Source of the DNA: JBQTHD01 sp052390275
GTDB lineage: Bacteria; Actinomycetota; Acidimicrobiia; Acidimicrobiales; AC-14
DNA length: 64,000 nucleotides
NCBI GenBank assembly: GCA_052390275.1
Contig: JBQTHD010000015.1
Span: 75,041-139,040 of the forward strand
Reading direction: 5' to 3'
The position numbers were made by a program, and so were the translations under genes. Every line of letters starts with the position of its first letter. The first letter of the stretch is position 1. The notes below the pieces were generated by a model that did no database searches, was not told the DNA's origin, and saw only the letters and a list, made by a program, of their open reading frames with translations. Positions 8,476 through 16,672 of the stretch are shown here, in pieces.

Positions 8476-9254
8476 AGCTTGTCGATGCGGGCGAAGCCCT
8501 CCGCCGCGTCCAGTCCGAACGGTTCTCCCGCCACCGCCGCCGCCCGGGAAATCTTGGCAGCGAAGGCCTGATGCTCCGCCGACGGACCACTGCCCGACCG
8601 CTGGGAGCCTTCCATCTGTCTGGATATGGCCATGGTGGACTCGTACTGGCTGGCGTGTTCCAAGAGGGCGACGATCTTGGTTGCGATGCTGGCGCCAATG
8701 TCCTCGGCGTGGTGGATCTCATCGGCCTCCCAGAGAAGGAGCACCTGCGGACGCCACGGGGTCTCCGCCTGTTCGGGAAAGAAGTGAGGATCCCGAGCGG
8801 CCACCACCGACTCGACCGCCAGCAGGCCCGCGTGACGATGATCCGGGTGAATCCGATACCGCTTCCAGGGATCGTGGCCCAGTATCACCTGTGGCCGCAG
8901 GCGCCGGATCCAGTGGCAGACGTCAAAACGTTGGCGTAGGCCGGAATCCAACTCGCCGTCGCGCCAACCCAGGAACACCACTTCGCCGGTCGAGCCCAGC
9001 GCTGCGGCCGCGGCCCGCTGCTCGTGCTGGCGGGCCATGACGAGGGCAGCGGGGTCGGCCTCGGGATCCCAGGAGCCCTTCGATCCGTCGGTGCAGACAA
9101 GATGGTGGATCTCGGTGCCTGCCGCCGCCCACTTGGCCAGGGTCCCGCCGCAGCCGAACTCCACGTCGTCGGGGTGGGCGCCGATGGCCAGCGCCCGGGC
9201 GGGAGGATCCAGGTTGACGCTGGGCTGGGGGGACCCGGACTCGAGCGGAATCAT
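8472..9254 (-). CDS. PIG-L family (MshB-like) N-acetylglucosaminyl deacetylase
   Basis: A 260-residue LmbE/PIG-L metal-dependent deacetylase. The zinc motif HPDD is at residues 27-30 (GAHPDDVEFGCGG) and the second metal motif HPDHRHAG at about 136-143. Relatives remove acetyl groups from GlcNAc-type sugars in mycothiol or lipoglycan synthesis, or from mycothiol conjugates; which applies here is not decidable. ATG 9254 overlaps the cofC stop as ATGA, so translation is probably coupled to cofC. Confidence 0.88.
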   Translation of the reverse strand: MIPLESGSPQPSVNLDPPARALAIGAHPDDVEFGCGGTLAKWAAAGTEIHHLVCTDGSKGSWDPEADPAALVMARQHEQRAAAAALGSTGEVVFLGWRDGELDSGLRQRFDVCHWIRRLRPQVILGHDPWKRYRIHPDHRHAGLLAVESVVAARDPHFFPEQAETPWRPQVLLLWEADEIHHAEDIGASIATKIVALLEHASQYESTMAISRQMEGSQRSGSGPSAEHQAFAAKISRAAAVAGEPFGLDAAEGFARIDKL

Positions 9255-9892
9255 CGAGGGCCGCTGGCCGTTCCGGGGGTGCCCGCCGCAGGATGGCAGG
9301 CCGACCCCAGGGTGGGGTCGGCCTGCAGGCGGGGGTAAGGCCCAGCCGCTCCGGCCGGTACGGGCAGGTCGGCCGGCACGTCCACGTCGCAGGCAAGATC
9401 CGCTCGACGATCGACAGTGACGGCCAGGCCCAGCCGCCGGGCCTCGGCCATATGGCGGGCGAACGACCCGGGGCCATAGGCGAAAGCGAAGCCGGTACCA
9501 GTCGGTACGCACAACGCGTTGGTTCCGTTCTCCCGGCGGTCGGGGACGATGACCACCCCGTCACCCTCGGTCACCGAGGCCAGGTTGGCGGCGCCCGGAA
9601 GGTCGGCGTGAACCACGGCCACCCGGGCCACCCCCAGTTCCGCCAGGCGGGAAACGCCATCGCTGACCGCCCGGTTGAGCCCGGCTTCGGGCACCCAGAT
9701 GACCAGTGCTCCCAGAGACCGGGCCCACTCCGCAACCCGGTAGTCGTCACAGACCACCGCCACCGGAACCGGCGCCGCGGCCCGGACGACGGCGGTGGCC
9801 ATCCAGCGGCTCAGGGCTGCCCGGGCCGGTGGGCCCAGCGCAGGCGCCAATCGGGACTTGGCCGAGTCGAAAGGCTTGACCGGGACCAGCAC
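9251..9892 (-). CDS. cofC: CofC/FbiD-type phosphoenolpyruvate/phospholactate guanylyltransferase
   Basis: A 213-residue nucleotidyltransferase for coenzyme F420 synthesis: it activates 2-phospholactate or phosphoenolpyruvate with GTP before transfer to the deazaflavin Fo. The start MLVPVKPFDSAKSRLAP is the family signature, followed by VVHADLP and NGTNALCV-type nucleotide-binding segments. GTG 9892 is the likely start. Mycobacteria also carry fbiD next to a gpsA gene, as seen here across a divergent gap. About 30 C-terminal residues beyond the usual DVDVPADLPVP end contain a perfect 14-bp hairpin. Confidence 0.88.
   Translation of the reverse strand: MLVPVKPFDSAKSRLAPALGPPARAALSRWMATAVVRAAAPVPVAVVCDDYRVAEWARSLGALVIWVPEAGLNRAVSDGVSRLAELGVARVAVVHADLPGAANLASVTEGDGVVIVPDRRENGTNALCVPTGTGFAFAYGPGSFARHMAEARRLGLAVTVDRRADLACDVDVPADLPVPAGAAGPYPRLQADPTLGSACHPAAGTPGTASGPR
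9296..9326. other. Perfect 14-bp stem, 3-nt loop hairpin inside the cofC 3' end
   Basis: GCAGGCCGACCCCA is followed by GGG and its exact reverse complement. It lies in the C-terminal extension of cofC, about 40-70 bases before the overlapping deacetylase start. There is no T-run, so it may be an attenuator, an mRNA-stabilising element or a recent insertion. This is the strongest hairpin I noticed in the window. Confidence 0.9.
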
Positions 9893-10195
9893 CGCACAGC
9901 TTCCCAGCGGGCCAGGGGAGTGACGACATCGGTCTGCACCGTCGGGCCCGGCCTGCTCGGGCCCCGAGGGCCGTACGCTGCGAGGAAGGATCGACGGAGT
10001 CTAGGAGCCCGATCATGAGGTCCGTCGCCGTGCCCGCAGCGCGAGTCGGCGACGTCGACCGGTGATGCCCCGCCGCCCGTCGAAGGCCGGAACCCAGGTC
10101 GAAGGGCCGAGGTGATCCGCCACCCCGGCGCACTCGCTCCGGGGACGCTGCATGAGGGTTCATGGGTCGACCCGCAGCGGCGATACCGTCGCCGG
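9893..10195. other. Divergent intergenic region cofC / gpsA
   Basis: A 303-base gap between the divergent cofC and gpsA starts. It holds one perfect 7-bp hairpin, GGGCCCG (9944-9950) and CGGGCCC (9958-9964). No clear -35/-10 pair, RNA gene or convincing small ORF was seen. It must contain both promoters. Confidence 0.5.
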
Positions 10196-11224
10196 GTGAA
10201 GGTGGCGGTGCTGGGGGCCGGAGCCTGGGGCACGGCCATGGCGGCGATCGTGGCCTCGCGCACCGCCACGACCCTGTGGGCCCGGGATCCGAGGTTGGCC
10301 GAGGCCATGGCGTCGGCTGGTCGCAACCGCCGCTATCTGCCCGATCTGGCGCTACCCGCCAGCCTGCGGGTCACCGCCGACCTGGCCGTCGCCCTCGAGG
10401 ACTGCGATCTGGTCGTCCTGGCAGTTCCGTCCCATGGGGTGCGAGCCGTCGTGGGTGCCGCCCGCCTGGCCCCGGAACTGGGGGTCGTAAGCCTGGCCAA
10501 GGGCTTGGAGGAAGGCTCACTCCTACGGGTCAGCGAGGTGGTGACACAGGTGGCGGGTCCCCGCCCAACAGCAGTGCTGACCGGTCCGAATCTGGTCAAC
10601 GAGATCGTGGCCGGCCATCCCACCGCCAGCGTGGTGGCCAGCGCCGATGCGGACCTGGCCGCGATGGTGCAGGAGCTGGTGGCCACCGAGGCCTTGCGGA
10701 CCTACACCAGCGACGATCTGGTCGGCTGCGAGTTGGGAGGTGCCCTCAAGAACGTCTTCGCCGTGGCCGTGGGCCTGGCCGACGGCATGGGCTACGGCGA
10801 CAACACCCGGGCGGCGTTGATCACCCGGAGCCTGGCGGAGTTGGCCCGCCTCGGCACCGCCCTGGGCGGCCGAGCGTCCACCTTCGCCGGGCTGGCGGGG
10901 ATGGGGGACCTGGTGGCCACCTGCACCAGCCGCCACAGCCGCAACCGGGCCCTGGGGGAACGGGTGGCCCGAGGGGGTGAGCCGACGGCTTCCGATCCAG
11001 GATCAGGGGTGGCCGAGGGATATCGAACGTGCCTGGCCACGGTGGCCCTGGCCGCCCGTCACCAGGTGGAGATGCCGGTGGCCGAGCAGGTGGTGGCGGT
11101 GCTCCATCACGGTCGGCCGGTTGGGCAGGTGGTTGCCGCCCTCATGGGCCGGGCCCACCGACCCGAGGAGGACCCACGCGAGACGCCCGATTCGGTCGTG
11201 GGTGCGAGGGTGACCCATCCATAA
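10196..11224 (+). CDS. gpsA: NAD(P)-dependent glycerol-3-phosphate dehydrogenase
   Basis: A 342-residue cytosolic enzyme reducing dihydroxyacetone phosphate to sn-glycerol-3-phosphate for phospholipid synthesis. The Rossmann motif GAGAWGTAMA starts at residue 7; ALKNVFAVAVG carries the catalytic lysine at about 184; GLAGMGDLVATCTS and SRNRALGERVA are typical C-domain motifs. GTG 10196 gives VKVAVLGAGAWG, the canonical start; no better start lies between it and the divergent cofC region. Length is normal with a short extra tail. Confidence 0.95.
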   Translation: MKVAVLGAGAWGTAMAAIVASRTATTLWARDPRLAEAMASAGRNRRYLPDLALPASLRVTADLAVALEDCDLVVLAVPSHGVRAVVGAARLAPELGVVSLAKGLEEGSLLRVSEVVTQVAGPRPTAVLTGPNLVNEIVAGHPTASVVASADADLAAMVQELVATEALRTYTSDDLVGCELGGALKNVFAVAVGLADGMGYGDNTRAALITRSLAELARLGTALGGRASTFAGLAGMGDLVATCTSRHSRNRALGERVARGGEPTASDPGSGVAEGYRTCLATVALAARHQVEMPVAEQVVAVLHHGRPVGQVVAALMGRAHRPEEDPRETPDSVVGARVTHP

Positions 11225-11381
11225 GGTGATCCGCGTCGTAGAGTGAACATCAGTGCCCAAGGGTGCTGGTGGCCAGTCCCGCCGACTACCAAACAGTCGG
11301 ATGAATCGGCCCCAAATACAGCCGGCCATCCGACCGGCCTAGTCAACCGGAACAACGAGTTTTCATAGAAAGGGGGGCGCC

Positions 11382-11555
11382 GTGTTCGTTCACAGCTGCG
11401 CCAAGGCTGGAGCCGAGGGTTGCGGGTTCACCGCCCGCGCCGGGAGCGAGGAAGAGCTTCGGGCCAAGGTCACTGAGCACGCCCGCAAGCGTCACAACGT
11501 TCAGGTCATGACCGACACGATCTACAACTACCTGCGGGACACCGCCGCCCGCTGA
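11382..11555 (+). CDS. DUF1059 small protein
   Basis: A 57-residue protein, MFVHSCAKAGAEGCGFTARA then EEELRAKVTEHARKRHNVQV, ending YLRDTAAR. The paired cysteines in the first 14 residues and the following helix match the DUF1059 pattern, described as small putative metal-binding proteins of unknown role. GTG 11382 follows a strong purine-rich ribosome-binding site (AAAGGGGGG, about 11370-11378). It stands alone between gpsA and a hairpin terminator, so it is probably its own transcription unit. Confidence 0.8.
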   Translation: MFVHSCAKAGAEGCGFTARAGSEEELRAKVTEHARKRHNVQVMTDTIYNYLRDTAAR

Positions 11556-11576
11556 GTCGAATCCCCCTGCAGCAAC

Positions 11577-11618
11577 CCAACGTGGTCGGATCCCTTTCCA
11601 GGGGCCCGGCCACGTTGG
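11577..11618 (+). terminator. Hairpin after the DUF1059 gene
   Basis: CCAACGTGG (11577-11585) pairs perfectly with CCACGTTGG (11610-11618), with further partial pairing inside (GTCGG with the GGCCCGGC side). It lies 21 bases after the stop. There is no T-tract, which is common for GC-rich actinobacterial terminators. Confidence 0.65.
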
Positions 11619-11715
11619 CGTACCGGCCCACGGTTGCCGGACGAGTCTGAGTCGACCCTCAGTGTCGGACCCAACCCCGTCGGGTGTCGGCGTGACTCCT
11701 CCGGGGCTCGCCGCG

Positions 11716-12153
11716 ATGTCCGTCGATGCCGACCGGCTGTTGGCGGTGGTGACCACCATTGGATCTCGCCACGAGGCCGACAACTTGGCCCGGGCCCTGG
11801 TGGAGGCCCGCTTGGCCGCCTGCGTCCAGGTGGAGGGCCCGATCCAGAGTCACTACCGGTGGGAAGGGCGCCTGACCGAATCCCAGGAGTGGCGCCTGGT
11901 GGCCAAGACCACCGCTGCCCTCTACGAGCGGGTGGCAGCAGCCGTCACCGACGCCCATCCTTACGATCTCCCCCAACTGGTCGCCTTCGAGACCGCCGAG
12001 GCCTCCCCGGCGTACCGGGACTGGGTGGTGTCGTCCACCCGGTCCCGGACCGAGCCGGGCGATCAGCCAAGCTCGGGCTCTCCCGCCGAAGAAGGGTCCG
12101 CCGGAGCACCGTCGGGCGAATCTCGGTCCGCCGAAGCAGACCAGCCCGGCTGA
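11716..12153 (+). CDS. cutA: CutA-family divalent-cation tolerance protein
   Basis: A trimeric PII-like ferredoxin-fold protein; 145 residues from ATG 11716. The family core is clear: VVTTIGSRHEADNLARALVE, LAACVQVEGPIQSHYRWEGR, EWRLVAKTT and HPYDLPQLVAF. The role in copper tolerance comes from E. coli and may not hold here. A roughly 35-residue acidic Ser/Gly-rich tail is unusual. An upstream in-frame GTG 11662 is possible but lacks family sense. selD starts 13 bases downstream. Confidence 0.9.
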   Translation: MSVDADRLLAVVTTIGSRHEADNLARALVEARLAACVQVEGPIQSHYRWEGRLTESQEWRLVAKTTAALYERVAAAVTDAHPYDLPQLVAFETAEASPAYRDWVVSSTRSRTEPGDQPSSGSPAEEGSAGAPSGESRSAEADQPG

Positions 12154-12166
12154 TAGGAAATCGGGC

Positions 12167-13264
12167 ATGGACACCTCCGTCACATCTAAGGATTCGGCCG
12201 TTGCCGAAGGCGCCACCAACCCTGCGGACCCCGCCATTTCGGTCCCTGGTGATTCCTCCACCGATTCCATCCGGCTGACGGAGTGGACCGCCTGTGGCGG
12301 GTGTGCGGCCAAGTGGGGAGCCGCCCCGCTGGCCGCATTGGTCCGCGAGTTGTCCGCCAATGTGGATCCCAGCCTGCTGGTCGGCCTCGCCCCCTTCGAC
12401 GATGCCGCCGTCTACCGCCTGAGCGACGACCTGGCGTTGGTGTCCACCACCGACTTCTTCCCGCCGCTGGTCGACGACCCCGCCGACTTCGGAGCGATAG
12501 CCGCCGCCAACGCCTGCAGCGACGTGTTCGCCATGGGTGGTCGGGTGGTCCTGGCCCTGAACATCTCGGCCTTCCCCGAGTCCATGCCGGTGGCGGCGGT
12601 TTCGGCGATTCTGGGCGCGGCTGCGGCCACGGTGGCCGCCGCCGGGGGAATGGTCGCCGGTGGTCACACCATCCGCAGCAGCGAGCCCATATTCGGTCTG
12701 GCCGTCTCCGGGCTGGTTCATCCGGCCTCGGTCTGGACCAAGGCGGGAGCGCAGGTCGGCGACGTCCTCATGCTGTCCAAGCCGGTGGGAACCGGGATCG
12801 TGCTTGCGGGGGCGTCCCGGGTGGACAAGGAGGTGACCATCACCGGCATGCGCCGACTCAACCGGGCCGCGGCCGAGGCCCTGTCCGCTCTGGCGGGCCC
12901 TCCCCACGCGGTGACGGACGTGACCGGTTTCGGACTGTTCGGCCACGGCTGGGAGATGGCCGAGCGCTCGGGGGCGATCCTGGAGTTCGACTCCGGCTCG
13001 CTGCCCCTGTACCCCGGGGCCTTGGCGGCGGCCGAGGGCGGAACCCGCACCGGCGGCGACGTCCGCAACCGGACGCACCTGGCCGGGCGGGTGGTCTCGT
13101 CGGCATCTGAAGCAATGGAGGCTCTCGGCTATGACCCCCAAACCTCCGGGGGCCTGCTGGTGGCACTGGCTCCGGACCTGGCCGCCGATCCCACCCTGGC
13201 CGCCGCCGGCTTCGTTCCGGTGGGTCGGGTGGTCGCCGGACCCGCCGGCGTCGCCCTTATCTGA
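12167..13264 (+). CDS. selD: Selenide, water dikinase (selenophosphate synthase)
   Basis: A 365-residue PurM-like ATP-dependent enzyme making monoselenophosphate. After a variable 35-residue N-terminus comes TACGGCAAKWG, the catalytic loop with cysteine rather than selenocysteine; then DDAAVYRLSDDLALVSTTDF and GGHTIRSSEPIFGLAVSG, and the C-terminal DVTGFGLFGHGWEMAERSG. No selA, selB, selenocysteine tRNA or tRNA 2-selenouridine synthase gene is in the window, so the consumer is elsewhere. It probably forms an operon with cutA. Confidence 0.93.
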   Translation: MDTSVTSKDSAVAEGATNPADPAISVPGDSSTDSIRLTEWTACGGCAAKWGAAPLAALVRELSANVDPSLLVGLAPFDDAAVYRLSDDLALVSTTDFFPPLVDDPADFGAIAAANACSDVFAMGGRVVLALNISAFPESMPVAAVSAILGAAAATVAAAGGMVAGGHTIRSSEPIFGLAVSGLVHPASVWTKAGAQVGDVLMLSKPVGTGIVLAGASRVDKEVTITGMRRLNRAAAEALSALAGPPHAVTDVTGFGLFGHGWEMAERSGAILEFDSGSLPLYPGALAAAEGGTRTGGDVRNRTHLAGRVVSSASEAMEALGYDPQTSGGLLVALAPDLAADPTLAAAGFVPVGRVVAGPAGVALI

Positions 13265-13285
13265 GGCACGTGCCCTCCGTGCCTC
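13263..13285 (+). terminator. 8-bp perfect hairpin overlapping the selD stop
   Basis: GAGGCACG (13263-13270) and CGTGCCTC (13278-13285) enclose a 7-base loop, beginning in the selD stop codon. Possible terminator or pause site between selD and rnhB; no T-run follows. Confidence 0.5.
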
Positions 13286-13301
13286 GACCTTCCCTGGTTG
13301 C

Positions 13302-13346
13302 AACTGGCCCAGTTGGAACTGGCCCAGTTGGAACTGGCCCGACTGG
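13302..13346. repeat. 15-bp tandem repeat x3 before/within the rnhB 5' end
   Basis: Unit AACTGGCCCAGTTGG occurs at 13302-13316 and 13317-13331, with a diverged third copy at 13332-13346. In the rnhB frame it encodes a Gly-Thr-Gly-Pro-Val type repeat upstream of the preferred ATG 13354, so it is coding only if a more distal start is used. The unit itself is nearly palindromic (CTGGCCCAG). Confidence 0.9.
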
Positions 13347-13353
13347 AACTGCG

Positions 13354-14109
13354 ATGACCCGGTCGCCGGTGGCCCGGCGGGCGCGGCCCGGGCGCTCCCA
13401 GATTCCCGGGCTGGTGCTGGAGCGGGGGTTGTGGGAGGCAGGCCATGGCTGGGTGGTAGGGGTCGACGAGGTGGGCCGGGGGTCCTGGGCCGGTCCGATC
13501 TCGGTGGGGGCGGCGGTGCTCCCCCGGGACCGGCGGGTCTATGGAGTTCGGGACTCCAAGGCCCTCACCGCCGAGGCCCGGGAACGCCTTTTCGACCGGC
13601 TGACCGGTTGGTGCCGAGCCTGGGGCGTGGGCCACGCCTCGGTGGCCGAGTGCGACGCGTTGGGCATGGCCGAGGCCCAGCGCCTGGCCGCCGGCCGGGC
13701 CGTGGCCATGGTCTCGGTTGGGCTGGGGGCCGAGGCCCATGATGGGGCGGCGGTGGTCGATGGCCGGTGGGACTTTCTGGCCGCCTGCGGATTCGCCGAG
13801 GTGCGCCGGGTGGTCAGGGCCGACGTCACCTGTCTGAGCGTGGCCACCGCCTCCGTCCTGGCAAAGGTCGTCCGGGACCGGATCATGCGAGCCGAGGGCG
13901 CTGCCTTCCCCGGATACGACTTCGATCGGAACAAGGGCTACCCCTGCCCTCGTCACCGGGCCGCCCTGGCCGCCTGGGGTCCCACCACGTTGCACCGCCG
14001 GGCCTGGGTGTTCATGGATGGCCTCGCCTGGACCGGTGTCCCCCGGCTGGTCCGGCCCGACGAAGTCGGTGATCCGGGTTCGAGCGCCCAGGACGCTTTC
14101 GTTTTGTGA
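13354..14109 (+). CDS. rnhB: Ribonuclease HII
   Basis: A 251-residue nuclease that cuts the RNA strand of RNA-DNA hybrids and single ribonucleotides in DNA. Family motifs GVDEVGRGSWAGP (from residue 36, the first two metal-binding acids), RDSKALTAEAR (about 65) and ADVTCLSVATASVLAKVVRD with YDFDRNKGYPCPRHR are all present. ATG 13354 is chosen because upstream in-frame codons are only the 15-bp repeat; a GTG at 13270 would add a repeat-encoded leader. Confidence 0.93.
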   Translation: MTRSPVARRARPGRSQIPGLVLERGLWEAGHGWVVGVDEVGRGSWAGPISVGAAVLPRDRRVYGVRDSKALTAEARERLFDRLTGWCRAWGVGHASVAECDALGMAEAQRLAAGRAVAMVSVGLGAEAHDGAAVVDGRWDFLAACGFAEVRRVVRADVTCLSVATASVLAKVVRDRIMRAEGAAFPGYDFDRNKGYPCPRHRAALAAWGPTTLHRRAWVFMDGLAWTGVPRLVRPDEVGDPGSSAQDAFVL

Positions 14110-14125
14110 GGGTTAGGTTGGGGCT

Positions 14126-14338
14126 ATGACCAGGGGCGAGCGGTTCCTCCTTCGATCCAACGTCTTGTGGACCGCCTTCATCTGGCTCTTCTTCATCCGC
14201 AACCTGGCCGGGGACGCCAACCGCTCCACCGGCTTCAAGGTGGTCCACTTCGCCATCGCCGGCGTGTCGCTGGCCTTCGCCGGCGCCCTGTGGGCGGCCA
14301 CCGTTCGCAGTCGCCGCCGCTCCGCCCTCTCCCGCTGA
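14126..14338 (+). CDS. Small two-helix membrane protein
   Basis: A 70-residue protein with two predicted membrane segments (VLWTAFIWLFFI and VVHFAIAGVSLAFAGALWAA) and a basic C-terminus RSRRRSALSR. No family recognised. ATG 14126 lies 16 bases after the rnhB stop and is the only reasonable start. The gene may be co-transcribed with rnhB. Confidence 0.65.
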   Translation: MTRGERFLLRSNVLWTAFIWLFFIRNLAGDANRSTGFKVVHFAIAGVSLAFAGALWAATVRSRRRSALSR

Positions 14339-15147
14339 CCGGCGGCCGGGGCTTCCGTCGAGGCCCTGTCCCCGCCACCGGCCCAGGGACCGGCCCCGCC
14401 ACCGGCCCGGGGACCGGCCCCACCGGCCTAGGCACCGGTCCCGTCACCGGCCCAGGCACCGCTCGTGGCTCCAAAGGGGCGGTCGAGATCCTCGACGGCG
14501 TCATTGCCAGCGCCGGGTTCGCCTCGGGCCACCGCTTCGTCTTCGGCTGGTGGATCGGGACCCCTCTTGGGACCTTCTGCGATCTCATGTGGGCCCTTCC
14601 CGACGGAACCCGCCGGCTGATCGCTCCTTCTGCGCCGGTGGCCGGTTACGTCAGTGGCCTTTATTCCTTCGACGAGATCGTGGTTTCCGACTTGGCCGCC
14701 CACGTCGAGTTCTGGCCGCAGCGGGGTCCGAGTCCGCTGGCCGGGCGGTCGGCCCGGACCGGCTGGATGGACCTGCACGTGGCCGCCGTGGGTCTGTCGA
14801 TCACGCTGACCTTCGGCGCCGGCCTGCGTCTGGCGATGCACCGCCCCCGCTGGTTCACATCGTGGGTAGAAGCACCGGTGGCCAGGCGCCTCCTCGGCGT
14901 TCGGGTGACGGGAGTCAACGGCGGGGGTAGCCGGCAGTGGTACCAGGCGCAGGGGTTGCGACTGGTATCGGCCGGCTGCGCGGCCCTGGGTGGCCACGAT
15001 CTGGGCAGCCTGGTCCCTTTGCGGCCCCCGGTGGGTTTCGGCTTCTCCGAACCTCTGCGTCGGCCGGCGGCAGTCTCGGTGCGCACGATCCTGCTCCACC
15101 CGGGCCAGCCCCGCCCAGACCGGACTCGAATCCAGGACGACCTGTAG
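14290..15147 (+). CDS. Hypothetical protein with uncertain start and Gly-Pro-Thr repeat leader
   Basis: The conserved-looking part starts around 14485 (EILDGVIASAGFASGHRFVF) and runs to a stop at 15145-15147, with LPDGTRRLIAPSAPVAGYVS, SFDEIVVSDLAAHVEFWP and RRLLGVRVTGVNGGGSRQWY. I believe similar proteins occur in actinobacteria but know no function. The frame has no ATG, GTG or TTG between 14293 and 14587. The coordinate given uses GTG 14290, inside the preceding gene, which would add a leader with ATGPGTGP-type repeats; ATG 14587 would remove conserved-looking sequence. The start is unresolved. Confidence 0.55.
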   Translation: MGGHRSQSPPLRPLPLTGGRGFRRGPVPATGPGTGPATGPGTGPTGLGTGPVTGPGTARGSKGAVEILDGVIASAGFASGHRFVFGWWIGTPLGTFCDLMWALPDGTRRLIAPSAPVAGYVSGLYSFDEIVVSDLAAHVEFWPQRGPSPLAGRSARTGWMDLHVAAVGLSITLTFGAGLRLAMHRPRWFTSWVEAPVARRLLGVRVTGVNGGGSRQWYQAQGLRLVSAGCAALGGHDLGSLVPLRPPVGFGFSEPLRRPAAVSVRTILLHPGQPRPDRTRIQDDL

Positions 15148-15157
15148 GGTGCTGGCC

Positions 15158-15478
15158 ATGGGCCAGGCGATCACAGTCCGGCGCAAGCCGGCCATCCGGG
15201 CCGATGTGGCCATCTTCGAACTCAACCGGAGTCTCACCGGGATGGGTCACGAGCGCTACGCCCACGCCCCGGCCAACGGCGGTCGGCCGGTCGACGAGTT
15301 GGCCCGCCGGCTGTTCGCCACCGGAGCGGTGGAAGGGGTTCACGTGTTCTCCAACGTGGTCACCGTGGACCTGTTGCCCGGAGCGAAAGCCACCGGACTC
15401 GACGAGATCATCGGTGGGTTGTTCACCTACTACCGCGAAGGGGTGGAGGTGGCCGACCCCACCGCCGCCGGGGCTTGA
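15158..15478 (+). CDS. Small protein resembling the Nfu/NifU N-terminal scaffold domain
   Basis: A 106-residue protein from ATG 15158. The segment GRPVDELARRLFATGAVEGV followed by HVFSNVVTVDLLPGA and a terminal helix GLFTYYREGVEV resembles the Nfu_N fold, a domain found with iron-sulfur carriers. No CxxC cluster motif is present, so it could not hold a cluster alone. Ten bases separate it from the upstream gene; sdhC follows 108 bases later. Assignment is tentative. Confidence 0.5.
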   Translation: MGQAITVRRKPAIRADVAIFELNRSLTGMGHERYAHAPANGGRPVDELARRLFATGAVEGVHVFSNVVTVDLLPGAKATGLDEIIGGLFTYYREGVEVADPTAAGA

Positions 15479-15586
15479 AAGTCCCGACCTGATCCCGCCC
15501 CGCGTGCGAGTCGGAGAACGGCCCGTAGATCCCGCATCCGGCCATCCGCCCGGCATCGGGTGAGTCGATCCCGCCCCGGTTCATAG

Positions 15587-16081
15587 ATGTCGACCGACCA
15601 GATCGTTTTCGCTGCTGCCCTGACAATGATCAGCGCCGTCATCGGGTTCAGCACCCTGGCCGTCGTCTCCACACTGCGGTCCGCCCGGCCGACGATCGGC
15701 GCCGCCAGCGGCAGAGGCCCGTCGTGGGGATCGCTTTACCGGGGAGGTGGTGGCCAGTGGGCGTTCGTGGCTCACCGGGTCAGCGGAATCATGGTTTTCT
15801 GCTTTCTCCTGCTTCACATCGTCGATGTCAGCCTCATCCGGTGGCCCGACGTCTATGACCGGGTTCACCGCCTCTACGGCACACCACTGCTTCGGGCTTT
15901 CGAGGTGGGCCTGCTCTTCGCCCTTTTGTTCCATGCCCTCAACGGAATTCGCCTCATCGCTGTGGACTCTTTTCCTGACCGCCTGGGGGCCCGGCACCGG
16001 TGGCTTCGGACAGTGGTGCTGGCCACGGCGATTGCCGGAATCCCCGGTGCCATCGTGATCATGGCCCCGGTCTGGCTGTGA
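15587..16081 (+). CDS. sdhC: Succinate dehydrogenase cytochrome b556 subunit
   Basis: A 164-residue membrane anchor of complex II. The quinone-site motif HRVSGIMVF and the heme-region LLLHIVDVSLI are present, with three main membrane segments (about residues 5-28, 65-85, 105-125) plus a C-terminal hydrophobic stretch. A long N-terminal extension holds an extra segment. The stop overlaps the next start as GTGA. No catalytic sdhA/sdhB genes follow. Confidence 0.85.
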   Translation: MSTDQIVFAAALTMISAVIGFSTLAVVSTLRSARPTIGAASGRGPSWGSLYRGGGGQWAFVAHRVSGIMVFCFLLLHIVDVSLIRWPDVYDRVHRLYGTPLLRAFEVGLLFALLFHALNGIRLIAVDSFPDRLGARHRWLRTVVLATAIAGIPGAIVIMAPVWL

Positions 16082-16488
16082 GCGCGGCTATCGACCCGGG
16101 CGCGAGTCCGGATGAGACCGCGGAGATCGGCCCGGAGAACCCCGGACCCGGTCGTCGCAACCGGGAGGCCGGGCGATGGCTGTTCATGCGGGCTTCGGGA
16201 CTGATGCTGGTGGTGCTGGCCCTGAGCCATTTCGCTCTGACCCACATCGTCACCGACGTGGCCGAGACCGATTCCGCGTTCGTGACCGATCGCTGGGACA
16301 ATCCGGTATGGCGGGTCTTTGACTGGCTGCTTCTGGCCCTGGCCCTTTCTCACGGGTTCAACGGGGTCCGGGGGGTGATGGCTGACCAGGTTCGAAATGG
16401 CCCCTTCCGCCGCGCAGCCATTTCCGCCATCGGTGCTCTGGCAGCGGGACTATTCGTACTGGGAACGGTCACCATCGTCACGTTCTGA
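16078..16488 (+). CDS. sdhD: Succinate dehydrogenase membrane anchor subunit
   Basis: A 136-residue second anchor of complex II starting at GTG 16078, coupled to sdhC by GTGA. Three membrane segments (GLMLVVLALSHFALTHIV, WRVFDWLLLALALSHGFNGV, AAISAIGALAAGLFVLGTVT); histidines in SHFALTHIV and SHGFNG are candidate heme ligands. A Pro/Glu-rich N-terminal extension precedes the first helix. The next gene, terC, is convergent, so the SdhAB subunits must be encoded elsewhere. Confidence 0.82.
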   Translation: MSAAIDPGASPDETAEIGPENPGPGRRNREAGRWLFMRASGLMLVVLALSHFALTHIVTDVAETDSAFVTDRWDNPVWRVFDWLLLALALSHGFNGVRGVMADQVRNGPFRRAAISAIGALAAGLFVLGTVTIVTF

Positions 16489-16672
16489 TCGGATCAACGA
16501 GCCTGCCAGGCCCCGGCGCCGGCCCTAAGGACACGGGTCGGCCATCAACCATTCATTGAATCTCCCCGGACAAGGCCATAGGGTGCGCCCCATCAGGCGG
16601 CGGGCCGGCCGATCCGGCAGTAGTTGGCGTCATCAAGGTGCCACCTAGGGGACGGTCAGAGAACCCGAGGCT

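Noticed and set aside
10015..10065. A 16-codon leader ORF upstream of gpsA
   Set aside because: No ribosome-binding site, no codons suggesting attenuation and no associated hairpin.
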